Shown: positions 46,568-54,938 of the stretch, piece by piece
Position numbering within the stretch: position 1 is the stretch's first letter
Layout of the letters: the number at the start of each line of letters is the position of its first letter
Assembly: GCF_023016265.1 (NCBI RefSeq)
Contig: NZ_CP095412.1
Coordinates: 558,001 to 622,000, forward strand
Origin: Blastococcus sp. PRF04-17
Lineage (GTDB): Bacteria > Actinomycetota > Actinomycetes > Mycobacteriales > Geodermatophilaceae
Direction of reading: 5' to 3'
Length of the DNA: 64,000 bases
Notes under the pieces: generated by a model
What the model was told of the DNA's origin: nothing
What the model saw: the letters and a program-made list of their open reading frames with translations, nothing else
Database searches by the model: none
Made by a program: the position numbers and the translations under genes

Positions 46568-47605
46568 GTGCACCTGGGCATCGACAGCTTCGTCTCACAG
46601 GTGACCGATCCGGTCACCGAACGCCGGATCGGCCCCGCGGAGCGCATGGCGCACCTGCTCGAGGAGATCGTCCTCGCCGACGAGGTGGGGCTGCACTCCT
46701 TCGGCATCGGCGAGCACCACCGGCCGGAGTACTACGACTCGGCGCCACCGGTCATCCTCGGCGCCGCGGCGGCGCGCACCTCGCGGATCCGGCTGGGCAG
46801 CGCCGTCGCCGTGCTCAGCGCCGCCGACCCGGTCCGGGTGTTCCAGCAGTTCGCGACCCTCGACCTGATCTCACAGGGGCGGATCGACCTCGTCGTGGGG
46901 CGCGGGTCGTTCACCGAGGCGTTCCCGCTGTTCGGGCTGAGCCTGCGCGACTACGACGAGCTGTTCGAGGAGAAGCTGGACCTCCTGCTGCGCATCCGGG
47001 AGTCGGAGCACGTCACCTGGTCGGGCCGGCACCGGCCCGCGCTGACCGGTCAGGGCGTGTACCCGCGCCCCATCCAGGACCCCCTGCCGATCTGGGTGGG
47101 GGTCGGCGGCACGCCGGAGTCGTTCGTGCGGGCCGGCCTGCTGGGACTTCCCCTCATGGTCGCGATCATCGGCGGCGAGCCGCGGCAGTTCGCCCCGCTC
47201 GTGGACCTCTACCGCCGCGCCGGGGCGCAGGCCGGGCACGCCCCCGAGCAGCTGCGGGTGGGCCTGCACGTGTTCGGCTTCGTGGCCGAGAGCACGCAGG
47301 CGGCGGCCGACACGATCTATCCCGGCTGGCACGAGATGTTCAGCAAGGTCTCGCGCGAGCGCGGCTTCGCCCCGCCCAGCCGCGCCCAGTTCGACGCGAC
47401 CAGCGGGCCGAACGGTGCGTTCTTCATGGGCGACCCCGACACGGTCGCGGACAAGCTGCTCCGGGTGGCCGACCAGCTGGGCGGCGTGGCGCGCGTCTCG
47501 CTGCAGATGACGAACCCGCGGCTGGCGCACGACGACCTGCTGCGGGGCATCGAGCTGCTCGGCACCGAGGTGGCGCCGCGGGTCGCCGCCCGCTCGGGCG
47601 GCTAG
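46568..47605 (+). CDS. LLM-class flavin-dependent oxidoreductase
   Basis: 345 residues, bacterial luciferase-like TIM barrel: EVGLHSFGIGEHHRPEYYDS near residue 45, IRLGSAVAVLSAADPVRVFQQ and ATLDLISQGRIDLVVGRGSF. The later block PLPIWVGVGGTPESFVRAG is typical of the group that uses reduced FMN or F420. The substrate is unknown. GTG 46568 starts the strand HLGIDSF; a longer start at 46550 adds six residues. Its stop lies inside the -10 box of kynA. Confidence 0.85.
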   Translation: MHLGIDSFVSQVTDPVTERRIGPAERMAHLLEEIVLADEVGLHSFGIGEHHRPEYYDSAPPVILGAAAARTSRIRLGSAVAVLSAADPVRVFQQFATLDLISQGRIDLVVGRGSFTEAFPLFGLSLRDYDELFEEKLDLLLRIRESEHVTWSGRHRPALTGQGVYPRPIQDPLPIWVGVGGTPESFVRAGLLGLPLMVAIIGGEPRQFAPLVDLYRRAGAQAGHAPEQLRVGLHVFGFVAESTQAAADTIYPGWHEMFSKVSRERGFAPPSRAQFDATSGPNGAFFMGDPDTVADKLLRVADQLGGVARVSLQMTNPRLAHDDLLRGIELLGTEVAPRVAARSGG

Positions 47606-47608
47606 GTT
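47603..47608 (+). promoter_or_regulatory. -10 box TAGGTT of a leaderless promoter
   Basis: TAGGTT, seven bases, then GTG of kynA at 47616. The first three bases are the stop codon of the preceding gene. Confidence 0.55.
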
Positions 47609-47615
47609 CGCAACC

Positions 47616-48485
47616 GTGACGCCCTCGGACCGCGACGACGACCGGTCGGTCCGCCCGATCGAACGGTCGGTGCGCACCGACCTCCGCGGTGCCATGACCT
47701 ACGACCAGTACCTGGACCTCGAGCGGCTGCTCTCCGCCCAGCACCCGCGGAGCAGTCCGGAGCACCACGACGAGCTGCTGTTCATCGTCCAGCACCAGAC
47801 CAGCGAGTTGTGGCTCAAGTTGGTCCTGCACGAGCTGCGCGCCGCCCGGCAGTACCTGAGGGACGACGACCTGGCCCCGGCGCTGAAGTGCCTGGCCCGG
47901 GTGAAGAACATCCAGCGGACGCTCACCGAGCAGTGGTCGGTGCTGGCCACGCTCACCCCGCGGGAGTACGCCCAGTTCCGCGGCGCCCTCGGCAGCGCGT
48001 CGGGGTTCCAGTCGCACCAGTACCGGGCGGTCGAGTTCATCCTCGGCAACAAGAACGCCGCGATGCTCACCGTGTTCGACGGCGAGCCGGCCGCGCAGGA
48101 GCTGCTGGCCGAGTTGCTGGCGTCCCCGACGCTCTACGACGAGTTCCTGCGGCTGCTGGCGCGGCAGGGCTTCGCGATCGCGGACGACGTCCTGCAGCGC
48201 GACGTCCGGCTGCCCTGGCGGTTCCAGCCGGCGCTGGTGCCGGTGTTCCGGCAGATCTACGAGTCGACCGAGACGCCGTGGGGCGTCTACGAGGCCTGCG
48301 AGAGCCTCGTCGACGTCGAGGACAACTTCCAGCTCTGGCGGTTCCGGCACGTGCTCACCGTGCGCCGCACCATCGGCGCCAAGACCGGCACGGGCGGGTC
48401 CTCCGGGCTCGGCTTCCTGCAGCGGGCGCTCGATCTCACCTTCTTCCCGGAGCTCTACGCCGTCCGCACCGAGATCGGCACCTGA
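47616..48485 (+). CDS. kynA: Tryptophan 2,3-dioxygenase
   Basis: 289 residues. It opens the tryptophan indole ring to N-formylkynurenine using heme. Family blocks: MTYDQYLDLERLL, DELLFIVQHQTSELWLK with the distal histidine, SASGFQSHQYR and WRFRHVLTVRRTIGAKTGTGGSSG with the heme-ligand histidine. The C-terminal FFPELYAVRTE is standard. The start at GTG 47616 gives a ~25-residue leader; transcription looks leaderless. Kynureninase and formamidase genes are not adjacent. A 22-bp inverted repeat follows the stop. Confidence 0.95.
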   Translation: MTPSDRDDDRSVRPIERSVRTDLRGAMTYDQYLDLERLLSAQHPRSSPEHHDELLFIVQHQTSELWLKLVLHELRAARQYLRDDDLAPALKCLARVKNIQRTLTEQWSVLATLTPREYAQFRGALGSASGFQSHQYRAVEFILGNKNAAMLTVFDGEPAAQELLAELLASPTLYDEFLRLLARQGFAIADDVLQRDVRLPWRFQPALVPVFRQIYESTETPWGVYEACESLVDVEDNFQLWRFRHVLTVRRTIGAKTGTGGSSGLGFLQRALDLTFFPELYAVRTEIGT

Positions 48486-48496
48486 CTCACCCCCTC

Positions 48497-48554
48497 CGCG
48501 CTTTCGGTACAGAAAGCGGCGCCGTCCGGCCGCGCTTTCTGTACCGAAAGCGCG
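48497..48554. terminator. 22-bp perfect inverted repeat between convergent genes, built from two GCTTTCnGTACnGAAAGC units
   Basis: 48497-48518 and 48533-48554 are perfect reverse complements with a 14-base GC-rich loop. Each arm is itself the near-palindrome CGCTTTCGGTACAGAAAGCG. It lies between the ends of kynA and the DivIVA gene, so it would terminate both directions. The same unit occurs as a direct pair at 489-541. Confidence 0.7.
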
Positions 48555-48558
48555 GTTG

Positions 48559-49302
48559 TCAGGTGGCGCTGGTGGCGCCGCGCGCCGGGACCACGGCGTC
48601 GCCGTCGCCGTCGTCCATCGGGTGCTCGGCGGCCGTGTTGGCCTCGAACGTCGTGGCGACAGCTGCCTCGACCGAGCGCTGGGCGGGCGGCCTCGGGACC
48701 TCCGGCAGCGCCGCCGGATCGGCCCGGCCCCACTCGGTCTCGATGTCGCTGAGCAGCGCCTCGAGGTAGGAGCGCAGCTGCACCCGGCAGGCCTGCCCGA
48801 ACGCCTTGAGGTAGGCCACCTGCTCCTGCAGCTTCTCCAGGTCGCGCTCGCCCGCCTCGACCGGAGCCGGCGTCATCGTGGCCGCGGCCTGCTGCGCCGC
48901 CTGGATGATCGCCCCCGCCGTCTCCCGCGCCTCGCGGGTCAGCTCCTCGTACTGGGTGCGCGCCTCGGCGGTCACCTGACGACTGAACTCCTCCGCCTCG
49001 GCGACGTAGTTGTCCGCGGTCAGCTGGGCGCTGGCGAGGATCCGCACCGCCTGGTCGCTGGGCGGCAGCTGGGCCTGGTGGCCCTCCACCTGCATCTGCA
49101 GCGCCGTCACCTGGTCGCGCAGCTCCGCCTTCTCCGCGATCAGCCGGCCGATCTCCTCGGCGACCCGGCTCATCACCCGGTCCACCTCGGAGTCGACGTA
49201 GCCCGGCCGCAGCATGGGTGCGCGCGTGAACCGCGCGTTGTGCAGATCGGCCGGGGAGAGCCGCCGTTCGGGTTGGACCTGGGAGTTCTGTCCGGTGGTC
49301 AT
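48559..49302 (-). CDS. DivIVA-domain protein
   Basis: 247 residues. The N-terminal DivIVA domain starts at RRLSPADLHNARFTRAP and includes GYVDSEVDRVMSRVAEEI. A coiled coil follows (LRDQVTALQMQVEGHQ) and a second long helix (EEFSRQVTAEARTQYEELTREA). The C-terminal tail is acidic and proline-rich. DivIVA proteins bind curved membrane and organise polar growth. It is the last gene after two globin-reductases, its ATG 49302 overlapping the stop of the preceding one, an unusual association. Confidence 0.85.
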   Translation of the reverse strand: MTTGQNSQVQPERRLSPADLHNARFTRAPMLRPGYVDSEVDRVMSRVAEEIGRLIAEKAELRDQVTALQMQVEGHQAQLPPSDQAVRILASAQLTADNYVAEAEEFSRQVTAEARTQYEELTREARETAGAIIQAAQQAAATMTPAPVEAGERDLEKLQEQVAYLKAFGQACRVQLRSYLEALLSDIETEWGRADPAALPEVPRPPAQRSVEAAVATTFEANTAAEHPMDDGDGDAVVPARGATSAT

Positions 49303-50438
49303 TCGGTCACCTCTCCGTCGACACTCGGCCCCATCCGGCTGGGGGCGAAGACCTCGCTGTGCAGTCGTTGCTCCGGGACGCCGTGCTGCCGGAGCCGGGA
49401 CACGGTGTCCTCGACCATCGGGGCAGGGCCGGCCACGCACACCTCCCGGCTCGACCAGGGGCCGTGCCGGAGGACGACGTCGCCGATGTCGCCCTGCTCC
49501 AGGGACGACGTCTTGTCCGCCGACACGGCGACGGTGACCGACAGCCACGGGTTCTCCTGCTGCAGCCGGCGCAGGTCGGCCGCGTCGTAGGAGTCCTGCT
49601 CGGTCCGGAACCCGACGAACAGGTCCACCCGGCGCGGCGGCCCCTGCCGTGCCACCCGGTCCACCAGCGCCTTCATCGGCGCCAGCCCCATGCCGCCGGC
49701 CACCAGCAGCAGGTCGCGGTCGGAGCCGGGCTCGAGCGCCAGGTGCCCCATCGGCGGCCCCAGCCGCAGCACGTCGCCGACGCCGACCCGGCGCACCAGC
49801 GCGGAGCTCACCGGGCCGCCGTCCCGGGCCTTGACGTGCAACTCGATCAGGCCGTCGGGGCGTGGGGCGTTGGCGGGGGAGTAGTAGCGCCACAGCTTGG
49901 GCCGCAGCTCGGTCTCCAGCGACAGCGACTGCCCCGCCTCGTAGTCGTACCGGGCCTGGGGCCGGACCTGCAGGACGGCGACGTCGATGGTGCGCCGCTC
50001 GTGCGCGACGACGTCCGCCTCCCACCAGGCCGGCTGCTCCGCGGCCTCGTCGGCGGCCGCGACCATGACCTCGGCGACGAGGGTGTAGGCCTCGCTCCAG
50101 TCCTTGGCCAGCTCCGGCGTCCACGCGTCGTCGAAGTGCTCGAGCGTGGCGAGCAGGCTGGCGCCGACCGCCGGGTAGTGCGCCGCGACGGTGCCGAACT
50201 TGCGGTGGTCCCGGCCGAGCTGCTGCAGGATCGGCACGAGGGTGTCGAGGTCGTCCACGCGGGCCACGACCTCACCCAGGGCGGCGAAGAGCCGGTCGCG
50301 CTGGTGGGCCATCGAGACCGGGAACAGCGCCCGGGTCTCGGGATGGCTCAGGAACAGGTGCGAGTAGAAGTACAGCGGGACCTCGTCGCCGTTGGCCGCC
50401 GCCTTGGCGAAGTTGGCCCGCATCGCGGGAATGTCCAC
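49299..50438 (-). CDS. Flavohemoprotein-like globin plus FAD/NAD reductase
   Basis: 379 residues. Residues 1-135 are a globin: FYSHLFLSHPETRALFP, and LGRDHRKFGTVAAHYPAVG with the proximal His. The FAD domain has LWRYYSPANAP (RxYS) near residue 195 and the NAD domain LLLVAGGMGLAPMKAL near residue 265. It is more divergent from classical Hmp than its neighbour and may belong to the mycobacterial type II flavohemoglobins, whose role is debated. GTG 50438 follows GAGGAGG. The gene sits between hmp and the DivIVA gene in one probable transcript. Confidence 0.82.
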   Translation of the reverse strand: MDIPAMRANFAKAAANGDEVPLYFYSHLFLSHPETRALFPVSMAHQRDRLFAALGEVVARVDDLDTLVPILQQLGRDHRKFGTVAAHYPAVGASLLATLEHFDDAWTPELAKDWSEAYTLVAEVMVAAADEAAEQPAWWEADVVAHERRTIDVAVLQVRPQARYDYEAGQSLSLETELRPKLWRYYSPANAPRPDGLIELHVKARDGGPVSSALVRRVGVGDVLRLGPPMGHLALEPGSDRDLLLVAGGMGLAPMKALVDRVARQGPPRRVDLFVGFRTEQDSYDAADLRRLQQENPWLSVTVAVSADKTSSLEQGDIGDVVLRHGPWSSREVCVAGPAPMVEDTVSRLRQHGVPEQRLHSEVFAPSRMGPSVDGEVTE

Positions 50439-50503
50439 GCACGCCTCCTCGGACGCGGTGCCCGGGGCGCCGGCCCCGGACGTTCGACGGGTGTGGTGGC
50501 GGG

Positions 50504-51754
50504 TCAGGCGAGCGCGGCGACGGCGTGGTGCCCGACCCCAGGGGTGTCCTCGGTGACCAGGTCGGCCTGCCAGAGGTCGGGGCCGAACACCTCGTACTGG
50601 ATGTCGCGGGCGGGGACTGCGCGCTCGATGAGTGCGCTGCGGATGCCCTGCATGAACGGCAGGGGACCGCACAGGTAGTAGCCGGCGTCGTCGGGCAGCT
50701 TCACGTCGTCGAGGTCCATCACCCCCTGGTGGACCTCCACGGGCAGCGTGGTGTTGGCCCCGCGCTCGTACCAGACGTGCGCCGTTCCGCCCGGCAGGGC
50801 ACGGACGTCGGCGACGACCTGCCGGCGCAGCGCGAACGACCTCTCGTCGGCGTCGGCGTGGAGGAGCGTGATCGGCAGCCGCGAGCGGGCGGCGTTCAGG
50901 TGGGAGAGCATGCCGGCCATCGGCGTGATGCCGATGCCGGCGCTGACGAACACCACCGGGCGGGAGTCGTCGAGGACCACGTCGCCGAACGGCAGTGACA
51001 TGGTCAGCCGGTCGCCCACGTGGACGTGGTCGCACAGGAAGTTCGACACCTCGCCGTCCGGCTTGCCCCCTCCCCGCACGCGCTTCACCGAGAACTGCCG
51101 GTGGTCACCGTCGTCGGCCTTGGTGAGGCTGTACTGGCGGGGCTGCCGGACGCCGTCGGGCATGGGCACCTGCACGGTCACGTACTGGCCGGGCAGCGAC
51201 GTCCGCACGAGGCGGTCGTCGGTCCGGCGCATCCGGAAGGTGACGACGTCGTCGGTCTCCTGGAAGCGCTCGACGACCTCCCACTCGCGCCACACGGTCT
51301 CCGGCCGCACCCCGCGGGCGCTGTAGAGCCCCCGCTCCTGGTTGATCAGGGCGTAGGCCATCAGCCAGTAGACCTCGTCCCAGGCGGCCGCCACCTCCGG
51401 GGTGACGGCGTCGCCGAGCACGTCGGCGATGGCCCAGAACAGGTTGTCGTGGACGACGTCGTACTGCGCCGGTGTGATGCCCAGCGACGCGTGCTTGTGC
51501 GCGATGCGCGACAGCAGGTGGTCGGGCAGCTGCTCGGGCACCTTCACCAGCGAGCTGGCGAACACCGCCACCGATCCGGCGAGCGCCATCTGCTGCGTGC
51601 GGTCGGCCTGGTTGCCGCGGTTGAAGACGCCGTCGAACAGCTCCGGGTGATCGCCGAACAGGTGGGCGTAGAAGCGGGTCGCGATCTCTTCGATGTTCTC
51701 GGCGACGACCGGGAGAGTCGCCTCGATGACAGGACGGGATCGGTCGGAAAGCAC
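50504..51754 (-). CDS. hmp: Flavohemoprotein (nitric oxide dioxygenase)
   Basis: 416 residues. Globin domain: ENIEEIATRFYAHLFGDHPEL, then proximal His ~88 in IAHKHASLGI. The reductase follows with RQYSLTKADD for FAD and VFVSAGIGITPMAGML for NAD(P)H, ending YEVFGPDLW. It converts NO and oxygen to nitrate in the cytoplasm. The second of two near GTG codons (51754) is chosen because AAGGAG lies five bases upstream. A sequence resembling part of an NsrR box lies about 80 bp upstream. It is first in the globin-DivIVA operon. Confidence 0.93.
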   Translation of the reverse strand: MLSDRSRPVIEATLPVVAENIEEIATRFYAHLFGDHPELFDGVFNRGNQADRTQQMALAGSVAVFASSLVKVPEQLPDHLLSRIAHKHASLGITPAQYDVVHDNLFWAIADVLGDAVTPEVAAAWDEVYWLMAYALINQERGLYSARGVRPETVWREWEVVERFQETDDVVTFRMRRTDDRLVRTSLPGQYVTVQVPMPDGVRQPRQYSLTKADDGDHRQFSVKRVRGGGKPDGEVSNFLCDHVHVGDRLTMSLPFGDVVLDDSRPVVFVSAGIGITPMAGMLSHLNAARSRLPITLLHADADERSFALRRQVVADVRALPGGTAHVWYERGANTTLPVEVHQGVMDLDDVKLPDDAGYYLCGPLPFMQGIRSALIERAVPARDIQYEVFGPDLWQADLVTEDTPGVGHHAVAALA

Positions 51755-51850
51755 GTGCACTCCTTGCCAGTCGACTCATGCCCCCGCTGGCAGCGGTCAC
51801 GTTCCGCTGACGGTCGGCTACCCATCTGGTCGCATCTGACGCGTACGAAT

Positions 51851-52243
51851 TCAGCCCGGGCGCGTCGCGATCCCGTCGAGGTAGCGCCACTGACCGCCCT
51901 CGCGGACGAAGCGGCTGGTCTCGTGCTGGGCGCCCGGGCGGCCCTCGCGCAGGTAGGAGGCCCGGAACTCCACGGTCCCCTCGGCGGCCAGGAGCGAGCC
52001 GCCGGTGGTCGCGAGGACCGCCAGCCCCGTCCACCGGAGGGAGCGATCGAGGTGGAGCCGGTGCGGCCGGGTGCTCGAGTGCCAGGTGCGCTGGAGGTAG
52101 CCGGCGTCGCCGGTGACGAAGGCGCTGTACCGCGAGCGCATGAGCTGCTCGGCCGTCGCGGCGGTGGCGGTGCCGTCGTGCAGCCGCCCGCAGCAGTCGG
52201 CGTAGGGGAGCGCTGAACCGCACGGGCAGCGTCGCTGGGTCAC
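51851..52243 (-). CDS. YchJ family protein with SEC-C zinc motif
   Basis: 130 residues. The N-terminal SEC-C-like zinc motif is RRCPCGSALPYADCCGRLH, followed by the YchJ domain (AEQLMRSRYSAFVTGDAGYL and TWHSSTRP). A small cytoplasmic UPF0225 protein with an NTF2-like fold and no proven function. GTG 52243 is six bases after CAGACT on the minus strand, a leaderless start that excludes the longer frame. Confidence 0.85.
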   Translation of the reverse strand: MTQRRCPCGSALPYADCCGRLHDGTATAATAEQLMRSRYSAFVTGDAGYLQRTWHSSTRPHRLHLDRSLRWTGLAVLATTGGSLLAAEGTVEFRASYLREGRPGAQHETSRFVREGGQWRYLDGIATRPG

Positions 52244-52270
52244 GTGCCCAGTCTGAGCGGGTGCGCCGAG

Positions 52271-52297
52271 GCGTCGTTCCCTGGTCCGGAATGACGC
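52271..52297 (-). terminator. Hairpin after the DUF559 gene
   Basis: GCGTCGTTCC (52271-52280) pairs with GGAATGACGC (52288-52297) with one mismatch and a 7-base loop, just 3' of the stop at 52299. Weak outer arms (GGTGCGC / GCGCCCACC) recall the plan of the elements at 7910 and 53286. Confidence 0.5.
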
Positions 52298-52298
52298 G

Positions 52299-53216
52299 TC
52301 AGCGCCCACCGTCGAGGCCGAAGAGCCGACGCCGCTCCGTGTGGACGGCCAGGATCTCGCGCCGGCACTCCTCGGCCGCCGCCGTCAGTCGGCGGAACCC
52401 GAAGCGGAGCGTCTGCCAGCCGATCGCGGCCACCAGCGCGTCGCGGCCGATGTCGCGCTCCCGCTGCTGCTTCGAGCCGTGGTACGCCGCCCCGTCCGTC
52501 TCGACAGCGAGTTTCACCTCTTCGCACGCGGCGTCGAGGATGAAGCGCCGACCGCGTACCACGACCGGGTGCTGGAGGGTGAACCTCGGCATCCCGGGAC
52601 CGCGGAGCACGTTGAGGCAGCCCCAGATCTCCAGCTCGCTCCGGCAGCCGTCGGCGAGCAGGGCGACCAGCTCCAGCAGCGCCCGGCGGCCGGGCAGGCA
52701 GGGGCGCCGCTGCACCTCGTCGACGAGCTGGTGCGGGCGGCAGAGCCGGTTGCGCACCGCCTCGATCGCGGCGCCGCGGAGTTCGGCGCGGGGGACGCCT
52801 CCGGGACTGCCCCACGCGTCGACGACCGCTCGTTCCACGCAGGACACGGGCAGCCCGTCGACGCGCCGGACCGACTCCCGCAGCTCGCGGGTGCGGTGCA
52901 GGACGACGCCTGCCGGTCCGCGGCCGCTGCGGCTGTGGTCGACCGTGACGTGGACGGGGCCGCCGGGCGGAAGGAGCTTCCACAGCGCCAGCGCGGACCG
53001 GTGGCTCGCGACACCGCCGGTGGAGCGGACCGCCGCCTCGAGCCGGAGCCGCCAGTCCTGGGCGGCAGCTGGGAGGCAGTAGATGCCGCGCTGGAGGCGC
53101 AGGAGGCTGCCGTCGGCCACCCACCGGCCCAGCGTCGTCCGGGCGACCCGGGCGGTCAGCTCCTCCCAACTGGCGTAGCCGTCCGGACCGATGAGGGCGC
53201 CGAGGTCATGCGTCAC
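52299..53216 (-). CDS. DUF559-type endonuclease-fold protein with AbiEi-like winged-helix N-terminus
   Basis: 305 residues. The first 60 residues resemble the winged helix of AbiEi-type antitoxins (TLGRWVADGSLLRLQRGIYCLP). The C-terminal ~110 residues match DUF559/Vsr-like nucleases: RSELEIWGCLNVL, FILDAACEEVKLAVETDGAAYH and RDALVAAIGWQTLRFGFR, with acidic residues of a PD-(D/E)xK core. Such proteins are common, function unproven, in high-GC actinobacteria. GTG 53216 is used. It overlaps the end of the ligase gene by 11 bp. Confidence 0.75.
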   Translation of the reverse strand: MTHDLGALIGPDGYASWEELTARVARTTLGRWVADGSLLRLQRGIYCLPAAAQDWRLRLEAAVRSTGGVASHRSALALWKLLPPGGPVHVTVDHSRSGRGPAGVVLHRTRELRESVRRVDGLPVSCVERAVVDAWGSPGGVPRAELRGAAIEAVRNRLCRPHQLVDEVQRRPCLPGRRALLELVALLADGCRSELEIWGCLNVLRGPGMPRFTLQHPVVVRGRRFILDAACEEVKLAVETDGAAYHGSKQQRERDIGRDALVAAIGWQTLRFGFRRLTAAAEECRREILAVHTERRRLFGLDGGR

Positions 53217-54873
53217 CCGCCGGAGCGTGCCGAGCGCCCTGCGCCGGTGGGGCGTCGTCGCGCGATCTGTGGACGGCCGCCCCGCGTGGGTGCACTCCAG
53301 CGCCATTCGAGGCGCCGGAATGGGCACCTGGCGCACCCACTCGGGTTCCGGTCAGGAGGGCGCGCACGGCGTCGATCGTGTCGGCCTCGGCCGGCGTCTT
53401 GTCGGGCCGGTAGCGCAGCACCCGGGCGAAGCGCAGGGCGACGCCGCCCGGGTACCGCGGACTGCGCTGCGCGCTGTCCAGCGCGATCTCCACGACCAGC
53501 GACGGCCGGAGGACGACGCCCCACGGGTGCTGCTCGGCCGCGTGCTGAGGAAAGGTGCGCGTCTGCCACTCGAGCAGCTCGTCGGTCATGCCCTTGAACG
53601 TCTTGCCGACCATGATCGGCTCGCCGCCATCGGGGTCGCGGGCGCCGAGGTGGATGTTGGAGAGCCTGCCGGTGCGGCGGCCGTAGCCCCACTCTGCGCC
53701 GATGACGACGAGGTCGAGCGTGTGCACCGGCTTGACCTTCTGCCACGCCTTGCCGCGGCGGCCGGCCGCGTACGGGGCGTCGAGCGCCTTGACCAGCACG
53801 CCCTCGTGACCGGCGGCCAGCGCCCGGTCGAGCACGGCGGCCGCCTCCTCGGGGGCGGGGGAGCGAACTCCCGGCATGCGCAGCGCGGCGTGCGCGTCGT
53901 CGGCCAGGAGCCCGGCGAGCGCGTCCAGCCGGACGGAGAGGGGTTCGTCGAGCAGGTCCCGGCCGTCGAGGTGCAGGACGTCGAACAGGAACGGGCTGAG
54001 CAGCACGCCGGCGTCCGCCGAGTCGCTGCCGAAGCGGCTCATCGTGTCCTGGAAGGCCCGCGGCCGGCCGTCGTCGTCCACGGCGAGGGTCTCTCCGTCG
54101 AGGACGGCGGTGCGGCACGGGAGCGCCCGGATGCGGTCGACCAGCTCGGGCACGCTGTCGGTGATCTCGCGCAGCGTGCGGGTCCACACCCGGACGTCGT
54201 CGCCGTCGCGGTGCACCTGGATGCGGGCGCCGTCGAGCTTGAACTCCACGGTGACGTCCCGGCCCAGGTCGGCGAGCGCGGCGTCCAGCGACGAGCCTGG
54301 GCTGGCGAGCATCGGCCGGACCGGCCGGCCGACGCGCAGCTGCACGGAATCGAGGGCGGTCACCCCGCCGTGGAGGGCGGTCGCTGCCGTCTCCGGCAGG
54401 GACCCCGACATCATGAACGCCCGGCGGACGGCGGCCGCGGGGACGTCGGCGGCGACGGCGACCGCGTCCAGCACGACTCCCTCCAGCGCGCCCTGGCGCA
54501 GCTCGCCGGTGAGCAACCGCACGAGGAAGGGCTGCTCGTCGGCGGTCGCGGCGTCCATCAGCGCGTGCAGGGCGGTCTCCCGCCGGGCGGTGGAGCCAGG
54601 GCCGCTGGTCCCGGCGAGAACCGTCAGCGCCTCGTCGACCGCCGACACCGTCAGGGACGGCGCGGCCGCGGGCGGGCGCGCCAGTCGCGACAGGGTGCGC
54701 CAGCCGACGCCGAGCGGGCCCTGCCGGACGTCACCGGCCAGCCACGCGGTGACCGGCTCGACCTCCTCGGGCGCGGCCCGCTGCAGCAGGTCGGCGATCG
54801 CACGCGCCTTCGCCGTCCGCGACCGGGTGGCGGTGACCGCGGCCGAGGCGGCGAGGACGTCGGCGAAGAGCAC
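53206..54873 (-). CDS. ATP-dependent DNA ligase (LigB-like)
   Basis: 555 residues. The adenylation motif KxDGxR is in EFKLDGARIQVHRDG near residue 208. Later motifs are TAVLDGETLA, LFDVLHLDG, HEGVLVKALDA and RGKAWQKVKPVHTLDLVV. The N-terminal helical DNA-binding domain is present, as in mycobacterial LigB. GTG 54873 is six bases after CACGAT (leaderless), so the longer frame is rejected. The family normally ends soon after IDAVRALLTG; here about 50 further residues of low-complexity sequence pass through the inverted repeat at 53286-53340, suggesting the stop was lost or displaced. Confidence 0.88.
   Translation of the reverse strand: MLFADVLAASAAVTATRSRTAKARAIADLLQRAAPEEVEPVTAWLAGDVRQGPLGVGWRTLSRLARPPAAAPSLTVSAVDEALTVLAGTSGPGSTARRETALHALMDAATADEQPFLVRLLTGELRQGALEGVVLDAVAVAADVPAAAVRRAFMMSGSLPETAATALHGGVTALDSVQLRVGRPVRPMLASPGSSLDAALADLGRDVTVEFKLDGARIQVHRDGDDVRVWTRTLREITDSVPELVDRIRALPCRTAVLDGETLAVDDDGRPRAFQDTMSRFGSDSADAGVLLSPFLFDVLHLDGRDLLDEPLSVRLDALAGLLADDAHAALRMPGVRSPAPEEAAAVLDRALAAGHEGVLVKALDAPYAAGRRGKAWQKVKPVHTLDLVVIGAEWGYGRRTGRLSNIHLGARDPDGGEPIMVGKTFKGMTDELLEWQTRTFPQHAAEQHPWGVVLRPSLVVEIALDSAQRSPRYPGGVALRFARVLRYRPDKTPAEADTIDAVRALLTGTRVGAPGAHSGASNGAGVHPRGAAVHRSRDDAPPAQGARHAPAGDA
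53286..53340. repeat. 55-bp bulged inverted repeat (element B)
   Basis: Arms are GTGGGTGC (53286-53293) with GCACCCAC (53333-53340) and CCATTC (53303-53308) with GAATGG (53318-53323). Nine unpaired bases lie on each side and the loop is GAGGCGCCG. The plan matches the element at 7910-7960, whose loop is CGGGCGCCG. It lies in the extra tail of the ligase reading frame. Confidence 0.6.
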
Positions 54874-54938
54874 GGCGCCATCGTGGCAGCGCGTACCGAC
54901 AGGAGGTGTCGGGCCTTGCCCGGCACCTCCCGCCGTGC

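Noticed and set aside
52299-53216. Toxin-antitoxin or abortive-infection system at the AbiEi/DUF559 gene
   Set aside because: No AbiEii-type nucleotidyltransferase partner is adjacent, and stand-alone proteins of this kind are common in actinobacteria.
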